Positions 47,739 through 57,222 of a stretch of 64,000 nt of DNA are shown one piece after another. The notes beneath the pieces are model-generated. The model did no database searches and had not been told where the DNA came from. It saw only the letters and a program-made list of their open reading frames with translations. The stretch is from Tritrichomonas musculus (taxonomy: Eukaryota > Parabasalia > Tritrichomonadida > Tritrichomonadidae). Position numbers and translations under genes: made by a program. Every line of letters starts with the position of its first letter. The first letter of the stretch is position 1. The stretch spans positions 1,798,001 to 1,862,000 of the forward strand of contig JAPFFF010000018.1 in NCBI GenBank assembly GCA_039105265.1, read 5' to 3'.

Positions 47739-50048
47739 TTATACATCAAAAACATATACCGGTTGTACTGAAGATGACATACTCGAAGAAATATTTTGAA
47801 AGTTATTTGTGTTCACATACTTTCCTCTATTGAACATTTTAGACATATATTGTTGAACTTTATTTTCTTTATTTTGATCGAAATCATATTTTAGTACGTC
47901 AAGGGTAAAAGATACTAATTCATTTGGACCTTTTTGTTCATTGTCTTTAAGAACAATAACGTTACATTCTTTTGTGAATTCTTCTAATTCATTATTTGAA
48001 AAAGATTCTGGAGTAACGTTTGTTATCTGATAAACAATTTTTTCACGTTCTGCCATTGTATTTAGTACTGTTTTAACTTGTTCTTGTGAATTATTTGCAT
48101 CCAACAGATTTGTTTCATAGAAGCCAAGTTGAGTCTTATCTTTATCATTTGGTGTAAGAAAGCTGATTGGAAGAGCTACAGGAAGTTTTATTTTCAGGAT
48201 AGTTTGTTGAGAAAATTGTTTATTCGCCTTAAAGCGTAATTCATCGGGTTGATTAATTGCAAGACCTTCGATTAGTAAGTCAACAAGGTTTATTGGTGCA
48301 TTCATTGGAATAACTGATTCAGAATTTAAACGATCATCAAAAGGAGGTCTGTTGATGAGATCAATTCCAATGTTCTGCATTCCATATATTTCTTCCAAAG
48401 GAGTTGAACTTACAACATCATTAGTCATTATGCACAAAATTTTCTTTATTTCTTCCATATCATAAGGAGTTTGTTGAGTAAATTGATTTTCATTGTCATA
48501 CTGATCTTCATTATTATATTGATTTCGATTATATTGATTTCTATTGTTATAGTATTGATTTCTATTGTTATAGTACTGATTTCTGTTGTTATATTGATTT
48601 CTGTTATTGTTCTGATTTCGATTATTATTATTATACGAATTCCTATTAGGATATTGATTTCTATTATTTTGATTATTATTATACTGATTCCTATTATTTT
48701 GGTCTCTGTAATACGGTTTTCCATTTCCACTATTGTTATATCCAAATCTTTTCTGTTTATCATAATTTCTGTGGTAATTGTTACCACTTGTTAAATTAAA
48801 TGCATTTTGCTTTTGATTTTGTGGAGGTTGGGGAAGTGGTTGTTGCGGTTGATCTGATTGCTGCTGATCTTGATTTTGTTGTTGTTGTTGGGTTTGGGTT
48901 TGCTGCTGGTCTTGAGTTTGCTGAAGTTGGCTTAAATGTTGAGGTCGAAACTGTGGTTGCTGTGGCGGAGTTGACTGCGATTGTGATTGTTGTTGTGATT
49001 GAGACTGTTGTGATTGGGGCTGTTGTTGTGATTGTGGTTGTTGTTGTGATTGGGGCTGTTGTTGTGATTGGGGCTGTTGTTGTGATTGGGGCTGTTGTTG
49101 TGATTGTGGTTGTTGTTGTGATTGTGGTTGTTGTTGTGATTGTGGTTGTTGTTGTGATTGTGATTGTTGTTGTGATTGTGGTTGTTGTTGTGATTGTGGT
49201 TGTTGTTGTGATTGTGGTTGTTGTTGTGATTGTTGTTGTTGTTGTGATTGTTGTTGTTGTTGTGATTGTTGTTGTTGTTGTTGTGATTGTGGTTGTTGTT
49301 GTGATTGGGGCTGTTGTTGTGATTGAGGTTGTTGTGATTGAGGTTGTTGTTGTTGGTATCGAGGCTGATGTGATTGTGATCGAGATGGTTGTTGGTTGTG
49401 GTAATGTGGTCGTTGTTGTCGTTGCTGATATTGTCGTTGCTGTGATTGTTGTCGTTGGTATTGCTGGTAGTGAGACTGTTGTTGTGCTGATGATTGTGAC
49501 TGTTGCTGTGGTTGTTGGGCTGATGATTGTGACTGTTGCTGTGGTTGTTGTTGTGCTGATGATTGTGACTGTTGCTGTGGCTGTTGTGGTGCTGATGATT
49601 GTGACTGTTGCTGTGGCTGTTGTGGTGCTGATGATTGTGACTGTTGCTGTGGCTGTTGTGGTGCTGATGATTGTGACTGTTGTTGTTGCGGTGGTGGTGC
49701 TGAGAATTGTGTCTGTTGTTGCTGTGGTGGTGGTGGTGGTGATGATTGTGATTGTTGCTGTGGTGGTTGTTGTTGAGTTTGAGCCTGTGGTTGCGTTTCG
49801 GTTTGATTTTGGTTGCTGGATTTTGATTGGCTTGGCACATAATGAAAGCGATCGTTGCCACTGTTATCCCTGTTAAAATTATTATAATTGTTATTTTGAT
49901 ATCTATTTCTATTTCTGTTAGAATAATTATTATAATTGTTATAATTGCTATTTTTATTTCTTTGATAATTGTTTGATGGTGTACGACTGTTATTTTGAGT
50001 ATTAAATGGTTGTTGCTCTGGTGGATTATTATTATTTGATTCAGCCAT
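47739..50048 (-). CDS. Prion-like Q/N-rich protein with minisatellite repeats
   Basis: 769 residues from the ATG at 50048 (MAESNNNNPPEQQPF). Residues ~15-75 are Asn/Tyr/Arg-rich (RG-like SNRNRNRYQNNNYNN). Residues ~95-420 are dominated by Gln, Ser and Pro, with a 12-residue unit (QQQSQSSAPQQP, about six copies) and a 6-residue unit (QQQPQS, about twenty copies). Residues ~440-530 are Asn/Arg/Tyr-rich (RNQYNN repeats). The C-terminal ~230 residues are ordinary sequence with an alpha/beta look (EEIKKILCIMTNDVVSSTPL to PVYVFDV) that I do not recognise. The whole resembles RNA-granule (P-body/stress-granule) proteins, an inference from composition. A TCATTTTT initiator lies 13 nt upstream with AACGGT just beyond. 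Confidence 0.8.
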   Translation of the reverse strand: MAESNNNNPPEQQPFNTQNNSRTPSNNYQRNKNSNYNNYNNYSNRNRNRYQNNNYNNFNRDNSGNDRFHYVPSQSKSSNQNQTETQPQAQTQQQPPQQQSQSSPPPPPQQQQTQFSAPPPQQQQSQSSAPQQPQQQSQSSAPQQPQQQSQSSAPQQPQQQSQSSAQQQPQQQSQSSAQQPQQQSQSSAQQQSHYQQYQRQQSQQRQYQQRQQRPHYHNQQPSRSQSHQPRYQQQQPQSQQPQSQQQPQSQQQPQSQQQQQQSQQQQQSQQQQQSQQQPQSQQQPQSQQQPQSQQQSQSQQQPQSQQQPQSQQQPQSQQQPQSQQQPQSQQQPQSQQQPQSQQQPQSQQSQSQQQSQSQSTPPQQPQFRPQHLSQLQQTQDQQQTQTQQQQQNQDQQQSDQPQQPLPQPPQNQKQNAFNLTSGNNYHRNYDKQKRFGYNNSGNGKPYYRDQNNRNQYNNNQNNRNQYPNRNSYNNNNRNQNNNRNQYNNRNQYYNNRNQYYNNRNQYNRNQYNNEDQYDNENQFTQQTPYDMEEIKKILCIMTNDVVSSTPLEEIYGMQNIGIDLINRPPFDDRLNSESVIPMNAPINLVDLLIEGLAINQPDELRFKANKQFSQQTILKIKLPVALPISFLTPNDKDKTQLGFYETNLLDANNSQEQVKTVLNTMAEREKIVYQITNVTPESFSNNELEEFTKECNVIVLKDNEQKGPNELVSFTLDVLKYDFDQNKENKVQQYMSKMFNRGKYVNTNNFQNISSSMSSSVQPVYVFDV
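49010..49330. repeat. 18-bp minisatellite coding QQQPQS
   Basis: About seventeen tandem copies of an 18-bp unit (plus-strand TGTTGTTGTGATTGGGGC with GGT/GTT variants), in frame as a hexapeptide. Confidence 0.85.
49485..49690. repeat. 36-bp minisatellite coding QQQSQSSAPQQP
   Basis: Five to six tandem copies of a 36-bp unit beginning GCTGATGATTGTGACTGTTG on the plus strand. The three most similar are adjacent, indicating recent expansion. Confidence 0.85.
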
Positions 50049-50055
50049 TTTATAG

Positions 50056-50072
50056 AAAAATGAGTAAACGGT
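50056..50072 (-). promoter_or_regulatory. Initiator TCATTTTT with AACGGT (inverted)
   Basis: On the minus strand ACCGTT precedes TCATTTTT by 3 nt, with the putative +1 A at 50061, 13 nt before the ATG at 50048. It has the same parts as at 7310-7321, with the Myb-like site in the other orientation. Confidence 0.4.
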
Positions 50073-50359
50073 CACAACATTCTAGAAAGCCAAAGTTTTT
50101 AATATTATATATAGAATACTTTTTTCACATTCATCAAATAAAAATAACAAAAAAAATCATTTTTTATATTTATTTTAAGAAATAAAATTTGAGTTTTTAC
50201 TCATCAAACTTGTCAATTCATTTTTACACAATACAAAAAAATAAACGGTATTGATTTAAAAAGTTGAAGATTTTTATTGAATTTGAATGTTTATTCATAA
50301 TTGTGAACATATCTGGTCTAATAATAAAAAATCTAATATATAATTACAATGGTTATTTC
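50073..50359. other. Spacer, nothing seen
   Basis: AT-rich spacer between the Ski2 gene 3' end and the promoter of the Q-rich protein gene. Confidence 0.4.
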
Positions 50360-53300
50360 CTAATCGAAATATAAACTAGATGCAAAAATAATATCTCTTT
50401 TGATAATCTCCATTGCGATTTGAAAATTGTTTGATAAATCCAAACACCCCATTATTTGGGCAGCATTTGCAAAATCTTTTAGAGCTTCACTTACTCTATT
50501 AATTACCCAAACAATTTTCCCTTCAGGAGCGTCTGTTGTGTACATTATATCCTTAAAACTTTTTCCTGATGCCCAATCAAATACTGCTTGTGATAACGAT
50601 ACATTCAGATTTCTATCAACCCAATCTTCTTCAAGAGAGATGTTCAAATCGCCAAATGTTTTTTCGAGATTTTTTGCAATTTCTTTCATCTTCGAGAAAG
50701 AATCAACAAGTGATTTAGGAATTTGGTCGCTTATGCTCTTATTAGTTGTTCGATCGCATACGAGTGCAGAGACGCATGAAGCAAGTTCAATTGGATTCAA
50801 ATTTTCAAAAACTCCAGCGAAAAGAAGTTCAGTAGCTAATATTTCATGACAAGTGTTAATTTCAATAGAAACTCTTCCTTTTAGAGTTAAAACATTATCT
50901 TGTTCTACGTATCCGAGTACTTGGAGACACTTTACATGCTGATCGAGTAATGGCTTAAATTGTAATGATTCATCTGCAATTTTATGCCTAATTTCTTGAA
51001 TTTTTGAATCAAGGTTGTATTTTTCGTTATACAATGTATGATGGTTTGCCAACTGAACACAATTGAAGCAAGGTGAACAAACAACTTGTTGGTAATATTT
51101 AACTTGCTCTTGCGAATATTGAGTAAAATCGAAATCAGATGTTGAAAAAATTTTGGTCCATTCGAGAGGCTGTTCAAAATCATTTGAATTCTGACTTACC
51201 TTTCGATTTCGATTCAATCCTGAATATTCAGCTAAAAATGATTTAGCATCAGCTTGTTTAATATTTTGTGCTGATTTCTTAGGTTTTGCAAAAATAACTC
51301 CAAGATTGTCAACTGGAAAGGTGATTTCTTTTCCATTTGCTGCATAAGCATGAATTTCTTCTTTACTTTGTGGCTTTTGTGAAATTACTGCTAATGTTGG
51401 TGTAACTTCATCTAAAACATAAACAACCCTTCCTCTCTTCAATTGGCCCAAAAGTGATTGATCATCTACGTAGGTTACCATTTCTTGCGTGCAAAGTCTC
51501 ATGTTATAAATGTCATTACCAAATCCATTTTCCATGTAATTTCCAACATCTTCGATATCATTAGTCATGAATGGGCAATCGATCTTAGGTAATGCCTTTA
51601 GTTTTTTCTCAAGATCTTTCAATTCTTTCAACAGTTGTGGCATTGTTGATTGAATTAAATTAGCACTTAAACTTCTTCTTAAAATATCAACCATTTTTAT
51701 ATCTTTAACACGAAGTAAATTCAAAATCATATTAAATTTAAGCTTAAATTGGCTTTGAAGTGCTTCTACTTTTCCATTCATCAACGTTCTTAAATACTCA
51801 GTCTTTGGAATTTCGCCCCAACAAATGATAATGGATGTTCCAACTGTATCAAGTCCTCTTCTACCTGCACGGCCACTCATCTGAACATATTCATTTGGAG
51901 TCAAATCTGTAATTATCTTGCCATTGTACTTTTTCATACTGACAAATGCACAAGAACGTGCAGGAACATTAATTCCCATAGCAAAAGTTGATGTACAAAA
52001 GAGAACTTTTACATATCCTTCGGCAAGAAGAATTTCAACAATTTCTTTAACAATTGGTAAAACGCCACCGTGATGAACAGCAACACCAACTTCAAGTAGA
52101 CTAAATATTGTTGATATTTGAGGAAGACTACGATCTTCTTTATTTAATCTCATTAAAGCTTTCCGACAAAATCCAACTACGTGATTTTTTTCTTTTTTTG
52201 TAAGCAGTTCTAAGCCAAGTAAATTTGTTGCCAATTCCTCGCACATTTGTTGTGAAAAGCAAAAAATCAAAATTGGTAATAATTTGGCTTGTTCAGCTGA
52301 TAAAACAAATTTCATCCAATACATTGATGAAAAATCAATTTTCCCTCTTTCACTTTGAATTGAGAGTTGGGCATCAACAATTCTATTCATTTGAATTGTT
52401 GCTCCATTCCTTCCAATTACATAAAAGTTGGAATCGCCAGTGTATAGTGCATGTTCAATAGGAACAGGCCGCTGTTTATGTTCTTCAACATAAACTGTTC
52501 TTTGTTTAGTTCGTCCAATCCAATCAGCAATCTCTTTGGCATTAGGAACTGTTGCTGATAAGAAGACCATGTTGATGTGGAAAGGCATTAAAATAATACT
52601 CTCTTCCCATACAACGCCACGTTCATCATTAGATATGTAATGGCATTCATCAAAAATAACGCATTCAACATCTCGAAGGATATCTGCACCTTTGTAAAGC
52701 ATTGAACGAAGAATTTCTGTTGTCATGATAATGCATGATGCTTCTCGATTTAATGAAACATCACCAGTTAAAAGACCAACATCACCAAATTGTTTAGTGA
52801 GATCTCTAAACTTTTGATTGGAAAGTGCCTTGATTGGTGACGTGTAAAGAGCTCGCATTTTATGTGATCGGCAAAGTGCAATTGCATATTGCGCAACAAC
52901 TGTTTTTCCTGCTGATGTTGGAGCTGAAACAAATACGCATTGATTTAACTCAAGACGATAAATAGCACGTAATTGAAATGGATCAAGTTTGTATGGAAAT
53001 GTTAATGCAGGATTAGTGACCTTAGTAGAAAATTCTGAAACATCCCATTTATCTTCAATTGCATACGTTTTGGTAATGTCTGATATTATTTGATGTGTTG
53101 AACGAGGAGAAGTCGTGGCTTTAATTTTGTCCAAATCATTAAATTCTGGGAGATTAGGTAATTCTTCCACTTCTCCGTTATCAATTGTAATAGTTTCATT
53201 GAAAGGTGTAGAAAGTAAATCTGAGCCTGTATCAAGTGAAAGAAGATACTGATCAATATTAACATTTGCATTTTTCTTTTCAGGGGCAAAACCTCCTGGC

Positions 53301-53656
53301 AGAAATGGAACTCCTGAACTTGCACCTTGAATATAATTATCTGCGTTGGAGCCAAGAGGACGATTAATTGAAGAATCATCGGTTGAAACACTTGAAATTG
53401 GAGAATCAATAAATTTGATGATTTCACCTGTAAGCAAATCACGAATAGGAGATATTGTTGATGTTGGAGGAGTTGGATCGATTCGTAAAACATCTGGTGT
53501 GAAAAAATCGTTATCTTCAATATTTTGATTTCTTTGATCTCCAAGTCCAACATATCTTTGTGATGACATACGATACGGAGGGCAAATAAAATCTTCTACT
53601 TCATCTGGTTGCTGTATTCCGATTGAATCAAGAAGAAAATCTAGATCAAGATCCAT
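50360..53656 (-). CDS. SKI2: Ski2-like exosome-cofactor RNA helicase
   Basis: A 1098-residue DExH helicase. The N-terminal ~210 residues are poorly conserved apart from a Ski2-like GVPFLPGGFAPEKKN. The helicase core has FPYKLDPFQLRAIYRLE, Walker A APTSAGKTVVA (~247), TSPIKALSNQKFRD, LLTGDVSLNREASCIIMTTE, ILRSMLYKGADI, DECH (~336; DEVH in most Ski2), LSATVPNAKEIADWIGR and QMSGRAGRRGLD (~598). The C-terminal ~180 residues are the DSHCT domain. Motif wording is closer to Ski2/SKIV2L than to nuclear Mtr4. With Ski3 and Ski8 it feeds cytoplasmic mRNA to the exosome. CCTTT and AACGTT motifs lie about 10-25 nt upstream of the ATG. The divergent neighbour is the bromodomain gene. Confidence 0.92.
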   Translation of the reverse strand: MDLDLDFLLDSIGIQQPDEVEDFICPPYRMSSQRYVGLGDQRNQNIEDNDFFTPDVLRIDPTPPTSTISPIRDLLTGEIIKFIDSPISSVSTDDSSINRPLGSNADNYIQGASSGVPFLPGGFAPEKKNANVNIDQYLLSLDTGSDLLSTPFNETITIDNGEVEELPNLPEFNDLDKIKATTSPRSTHQIISDITKTYAIEDKWDVSEFSTKVTNPALTFPYKLDPFQLRAIYRLELNQCVFVSAPTSAGKTVVAQYAIALCRSHKMRALYTSPIKALSNQKFRDLTKQFGDVGLLTGDVSLNREASCIIMTTEILRSMLYKGADILRDVECVIFDECHYISNDERGVVWEESIILMPFHINMVFLSATVPNAKEIADWIGRTKQRTVYVEEHKQRPVPIEHALYTGDSNFYVIGRNGATIQMNRIVDAQLSIQSERGKIDFSSMYWMKFVLSAEQAKLLPILIFCFSQQMCEELATNLLGLELLTKKEKNHVVGFCRKALMRLNKEDRSLPQISTIFSLLEVGVAVHHGGVLPIVKEIVEILLAEGYVKVLFCTSTFAMGINVPARSCAFVSMKKYNGKIITDLTPNEYVQMSGRAGRRGLDTVGTSIIICWGEIPKTEYLRTLMNGKVEALQSQFKLKFNMILNLLRVKDIKMVDILRRSLSANLIQSTMPQLLKELKDLEKKLKALPKIDCPFMTNDIEDVGNYMENGFGNDIYNMRLCTQEMVTYVDDQSLLGQLKRGRVVYVLDEVTPTLAVISQKPQSKEEIHAYAANGKEITFPVDNLGVIFAKPKKSAQNIKQADAKSFLAEYSGLNRNRKVSQNSNDFEQPLEWTKIFSTSDFDFTQYSQEQVKYYQQVVCSPCFNCVQLANHHTLYNEKYNLDSKIQEIRHKIADESLQFKPLLDQHVKCLQVLGYVEQDNVLTLKGRVSIEINTCHEILATELLFAGVFENLNPIELASCVSALVCDRTTNKSISDQIPKSLVDSFSKMKEIAKNLEKTFGDLNISLEEDWVDRNLNVSLSQAVFDWASGKSFKDIMYTTDAPEGKIVWVINRVSEALKDFANAAQIMGCLDLSNNFQIAMEIIKRDIIFASSLYFD

Positions 53657-54073
53657 CGAAAGGAGAACGTTTAAAGGTTAGTCATTTAGAAATGTGGAAT
53701 CTAACAAGTATATCTGTTCAATTTAGAAACAAAGCAATGTACACTAATTTATTCTACATTTTTATAGAATATCATATTATTTTTTGGATTCTTGATATCA
53801 AATATTTTTAAAGTTAATTAGTATAGCAAGATTATAATCAAATTATTTTTGTGCACTGTAATGTGTAATTAAGGTATTTATTTATAGCATTTGCTATAGA
53901 TTTTCATAAAATCTGATAATATCCAAAGCCTTTCAATTAAAAATATTTTAGATTATTATGAAAGTATTATTATCATTAACTAAAACAATTGAATTTTTAA
54001 AATATTTTTGCATTTTTTATGATTTTTTCAACTTGGAAACCGTTAATCAAATTTATCCACATTTTATCATTAT
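53657..54073. promoter_or_regulatory. Divergent promoter region, Ski2 / bromodomain gene
   Basis: A 417-bp spacer between divergent genes. On the Ski2 side (minus strand) CCTTT and AACGTT lie at 53666-53678. CCTTT resembles the T. vaginalis M5 core element, from memory. On the bromodomain side ACCGTT (54039-54044) and TCATT (54067-54071) precede the ATG at 54074, leaving a 5' leader of only about 5 nt. The rest is AT-rich without a gene. Confidence 0.4.
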
Positions 54074-54814
54074 ATGAATAGGCAAAATCAAAATATGGTT
54101 CCAAAAGTCATGGATGAATACATTAAATATAGCTGTACTTCAATTTTAGATGAACTTCAAAAACATCCCATATCAAAAATGTTTGCCGAACCTGTTGATC
54201 CTATTAATGATGAAGCGCCAAACTACTTTGTTATTGTTAAGAAGCCGATGGATTTTTCTACAATCAGAAAAAAACTTCAAAATGGACAATATTCAACAAT
54301 TCATGATTTTAAAAAAGATGTGCAACTTGTTTTTTCAAATGCTACTCTCTATAATGGAAAATCATCACCTATTGGAATTGTTGCTGCTGAATTAAATGTC
54401 TATTTTAAGGATTTATCAAAAAATATTTCTGATAACCCAGATTCTTGTTGGTATAATAAGTTAATTCAACTTAAAAGATCGCTTATTAACCATGTTCAAC
54501 AGCATCCATCCAATTCGCAAAAACAAAAAGAGCAATCGAACGATATTGAAACATCTTTCACTTGCGAAATAGGAAGATTTGAAGTTAATTTGATGAATGG
54601 GAAAGATCTTGAGAGTCTTGCATCAAATATTATTAAATTAGGTGAGCCAAAACAACTTGAAAATATAAGAAAAATAATCAAAGAAGAAAATCCTGAAGTT
54701 GACACAGATGATGGTGCAACAATTGACCTCAATATACTCACGCCAAAAACATTGAGAAAGCTTAAAGAATTTACAATAAATGAATTAGAAATGGTTGGAA
54801 AAGATTACGAATAG
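54074..54814 (+). CDS. Bromodomain-NET (BET-like) protein, short form
   Basis: 246 residues. One bromodomain (~10-125): CTSILDELQKHPISKMFAEP, then PNYFVIVKKPMDFSTIRKKL, then YSTIHDFKKDVQLVFSNATL with the acetyl-lysine-binding Asn in NATLYNG. The C-terminal ~85 residues look like a NET domain (FEVNLMNGKDLESLASNI, then TIDLNILTPKTLRKLKEF). Bromodomain plus NET is the BET layout, with one bromodomain as in plant GTE proteins and known protozoan BET proteins. It should read acetylated histones in the nucleus. The frame is intact. Confidence 0.88.
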   Translation: MNRQNQNMVPKVMDEYIKYSCTSILDELQKHPISKMFAEPVDPINDEAPNYFVIVKKPMDFSTIRKKLQNGQYSTIHDFKKDVQLVFSNATLYNGKSSPIGIVAAELNVYFKDLSKNISDNPDSCWYNKLIQLKRSLINHVQQHPSNSQKQKEQSNDIETSFTCEIGRFEVNLMNGKDLESLASNIIKLGEPKQLENIRKIIKEENPEVDTDDGATIDLNILTPKTLRKLKEFTINELEMVGKDYE

Positions 54815-55404
54815 TAATTCTTTAACTGACAGATTTTTATGAAACCAAGACAAGTAATAATAGGCATTTATTAAATGTCGATTGTAAAGATGATGAGTTA
54901 ACAAATAGTTTACATTGTTAAATTTGGTGCGGAACGCATATATGAAAAATGTTTTTCAATAATTTATTTTGTATTATATACTATATTAATATTGTATTTT
55001 AATAATAAACAATTAATCATTTGATCAGAAGTTAGTGTATGGCATTTATGAAATTTATAAAATATAATTTTTTTTTTTTTTTTTTACATATAAAGCGCAT
55101 TGATATGTATGCTGCTTTTAATCGATGTGATAAATATAAAATCAAATTTATTTTGCCTCATTGAATAATAAAAAAAAAAAGCATTAAATATTTATAAAAA
55201 AAGATAATTTACTAACATATAAAAGTATTATAATAATATGAAACTTCAAATAAAAACATGAATAAAATAAGTTCATTTGATCAAGATTTGCTATTAAAAA
55301 CAAAAAATATATAATGTAAATTTGAAAGTGATTACTTGCTAAAGGAACTACTATTTCAAATATATTATTTTCATCTAATCAAAATAGAATTGATTGCAAT
55401 TAAT
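54815..55404. other. Intergenic region, no gene seen
   Basis: AT-rich spacer between convergent genes with a T run near 55070-55084. Nothing identified. Confidence 0.5.
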
Positions 55405-56979
55405 TCATAAAAAATCATGAATTATGATTTTGCTGCTTCTCTTATTCATTTTGTTTATCAGTGGCAGTAAATCTTTACTTTTTTCGGGATTTGGAGATCT
55501 AGAAGCAGACTTGCTTCTTTGAGATTTCGGTTTTTGATAAATATTAATATGGTGAAGATTGGGCAAATAAGGAACAGGAGGAATAGTCTTTAATTTGCTT
55601 GAAGGCAAACTTCCAGAAGCAGCTGTTTTTCCAAACATTACTGTAGGTTTTCTTGCAGTTTGTATTTCGTTTTCTGGCGTTTCTTCTAAGCTACTTTTGC
55701 CTTTTGAAATATTTTTTGATCTTGGAGATTTTTCTGGCTGCTTTTTTGAAGGCGGATTAACACGAACGGGGTTATTTGTATCATCTTTATTATCTATAAT
55801 ATCTGATGATTGAATAAGGTATTTTGGAATGGCTCCAAGGGAATGGCGTGGAAGACGAGTTGTTTTTGCAAAATTATCTCTCTTTTTGGGTGGAACTGGA
55901 GGAATTCCAATGTTTAATTGCGGTATTGGTAATAAATTTTCATTTGTCGCCTCTTCTTCATTATTGTTGCCATTTGGAGTTTTATGAATTTGCATCATGC
56001 GACGTTCATAGGGAGTTGGGGGAAGAAGTCTGGCAGAAACCGGAGGTCTTCTAGAAGATTTTTGTTTTGGTGTTGAAGGTGCTCGAGGTTCAACTTGGAT
56101 GTTTCCATACCAATCATATTTAAAATCATAATAAAATCCATATCGGAAAAATAACTTTCGAAACATAAAACGATATTCACTATATTTTGGTTCTTCTGTA
56201 AATGATAAATCATTGACCATTTTCATGTATTTGGCAAATTCAGATGGTAGTTTGCAACAAAGTTCTTCTGGGGCCATTTTTTGCTTCATGCTACGCATCC
56301 TATCCATTCTTTCTTCAGAATCATTCCCTTCTATACCAGCCCATGGTAGTGTACCTTTTAAAAAATAAATCCATAAGTAGCCAAGTGCTAGCAAATCATC
56401 CTTACGTGATTGTTGATTTCCAGCAAGGGCATTTACTGATGCATAACGTGCAGTTCCAGCAACAGAATGATTTCCAGAAAATTCTATGTGTTCACCAGTT
56501 TTTTCGTCTATATATTTTTTTGATAAGCCAAAATCAACCAAAAATATTTGATTAGACTTTTTACCTCTCCCAATAACAAAATTATTTGGTTTTATGTCTC
56601 GATATAGGTATTGTTTTTTATGAACGAACTCGATTAAACTTAAAGATTGATCAATGATCATTAAAACAGTCTTAAGTGTGAATTTCATTCCGCATATATA
56701 AAATAAATCATCAAGTGATTTTCCCAAAAGTTCCATTGATAAAAAATGATAGCAATCATTATTACTAATTGAAAAAAAAGTTGGAATTCCGCATCCTCCT
56801 TTTAATTCTTGAAGAATTTTAGATTCTCTTTCAATTTGTGGATATTTTGCTTTAATATTTTCTAATTTTACAGCCACCAATTCGCCTGTTTTTATATCTT
56901 CTGCTTCATATACTTCGCCAAAACTACCAGCACCTAAGCGTACCTTCAAGCGGAACTTTCCGCAAACAAGGGAAGACAT
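55405..56979 (-). CDS. Casein kinase 1 family protein kinase
   Basis: 524 residues from the ATG at 56979 (MSSLVCGKFRLKVRLG). The kinase domain (~8-290) has the glycine loop GAGSFGEVYE, VAVKLE, the catalytic loop YRDIKPNNFVIG, DFGLSKKY, and the CK1 signature GTARYASVNALAGNQQSRKD with LPWAG following. The catalytic Lys, Asp, Asn and DFG are present, so it should be active. The C-terminal ~230 residues are a Pro/Lys/Ser-rich tail (SRRPPVSARLLPPTPYERRM) with no domain, possibly regulatory. CK1 is greatly expanded in trichomonads. The Met upstream of 56979 is not an ATG, so the shorter start is preferred. Confidence 0.93.
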   Translation of the reverse strand: MSSLVCGKFRLKVRLGAGSFGEVYEAEDIKTGELVAVKLENIKAKYPQIERESKILQELKGGCGIPTFFSISNNDCYHFLSMELLGKSLDDLFYICGMKFTLKTVLMIIDQSLSLIEFVHKKQYLYRDIKPNNFVIGRGKKSNQIFLVDFGLSKKYIDEKTGEHIEFSGNHSVAGTARYASVNALAGNQQSRKDDLLALGYLWIYFLKGTLPWAGIEGNDSEERMDRMRSMKQKMAPEELCCKLPSEFAKYMKMVNDLSFTEEPKYSEYRFMFRKLFFRYGFYYDFKYDWYGNIQVEPRAPSTPKQKSSRRPPVSARLLPPTPYERRMMQIHKTPNGNNNEEEATNENLLPIPQLNIGIPPVPPKKRDNFAKTTRLPRHSLGAIPKYLIQSSDIIDNKDDTNNPVRVNPPSKKQPEKSPRSKNISKGKSSLEETPENEIQTARKPTVMFGKTAASGSLPSSKLKTIPPVPYLPNLHHINIYQKPKSQRSKSASRSPNPEKSKDLLPLINKMNKRSSKIIIHDFL

Positions 56980-57090
56980 CTGTATTATTTTTATTTCGGA
57001 TTTCTGAAATTTTTGATTATAAAGTATTATCAAAAATTTAACGTATAATGAGTAATTATGAAAACTTTCAGGATTTTAAAATTGATTTTC

Positions 57091-57222
57091 TCAATTTTTC
57101 AATAAATCATAGAATTTTGCTTCAGCTTTTTCTAATATTCTTTCAATTTTCTCCGTTAGAACTTTAAAATATTCTATGCTGTTTAAATCTCCAAAAAGAT
57201 TTAAATATCTTTCATAATACAT
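57091..57222 (-). CDS. Possible small protein, 43 residues
   Basis: The minus strand encodes MYYERYLNLFGDLNSIEYFK then VLTEKIERILEKAEAKFYDL LKN and a stop. The sequence is regular amphipathic helix with balanced charge, unlike chance AT-rich frames nearby. It lies ~110 bp upstream of the CK1 gene on the same strand. No family is recognised. It may be a tiny gene or the end of a lost one. Confidence 0.35.
   Translation of the reverse strand: MYYERYLNLFGDLNSIEYFKVLTEKIERILEKAEAKFYDLLKN

Noticed and set aside
48932-49861. 309-codon minus-strand His/Asn-rich frame
   Set aside because: A shifted-frame reading of the same Gln repeats; the Q frame has the conserved flanks and C-terminal domain.
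48800-49876. Long plus-strand frame (358 codons, V/I-rich) opposite the Q-rich gene
   Set aside because: It is the antisense shadow of the CAA/CAG minisatellites; composition is entirely explained by the repeat.
50360-53656. Mtr4 identity
   Set aside because: Motif wording (TSPIKALSNQKFRD, ILRSMLYKGADI) and the N-terminal PGGFAPEKK are Ski2-like.
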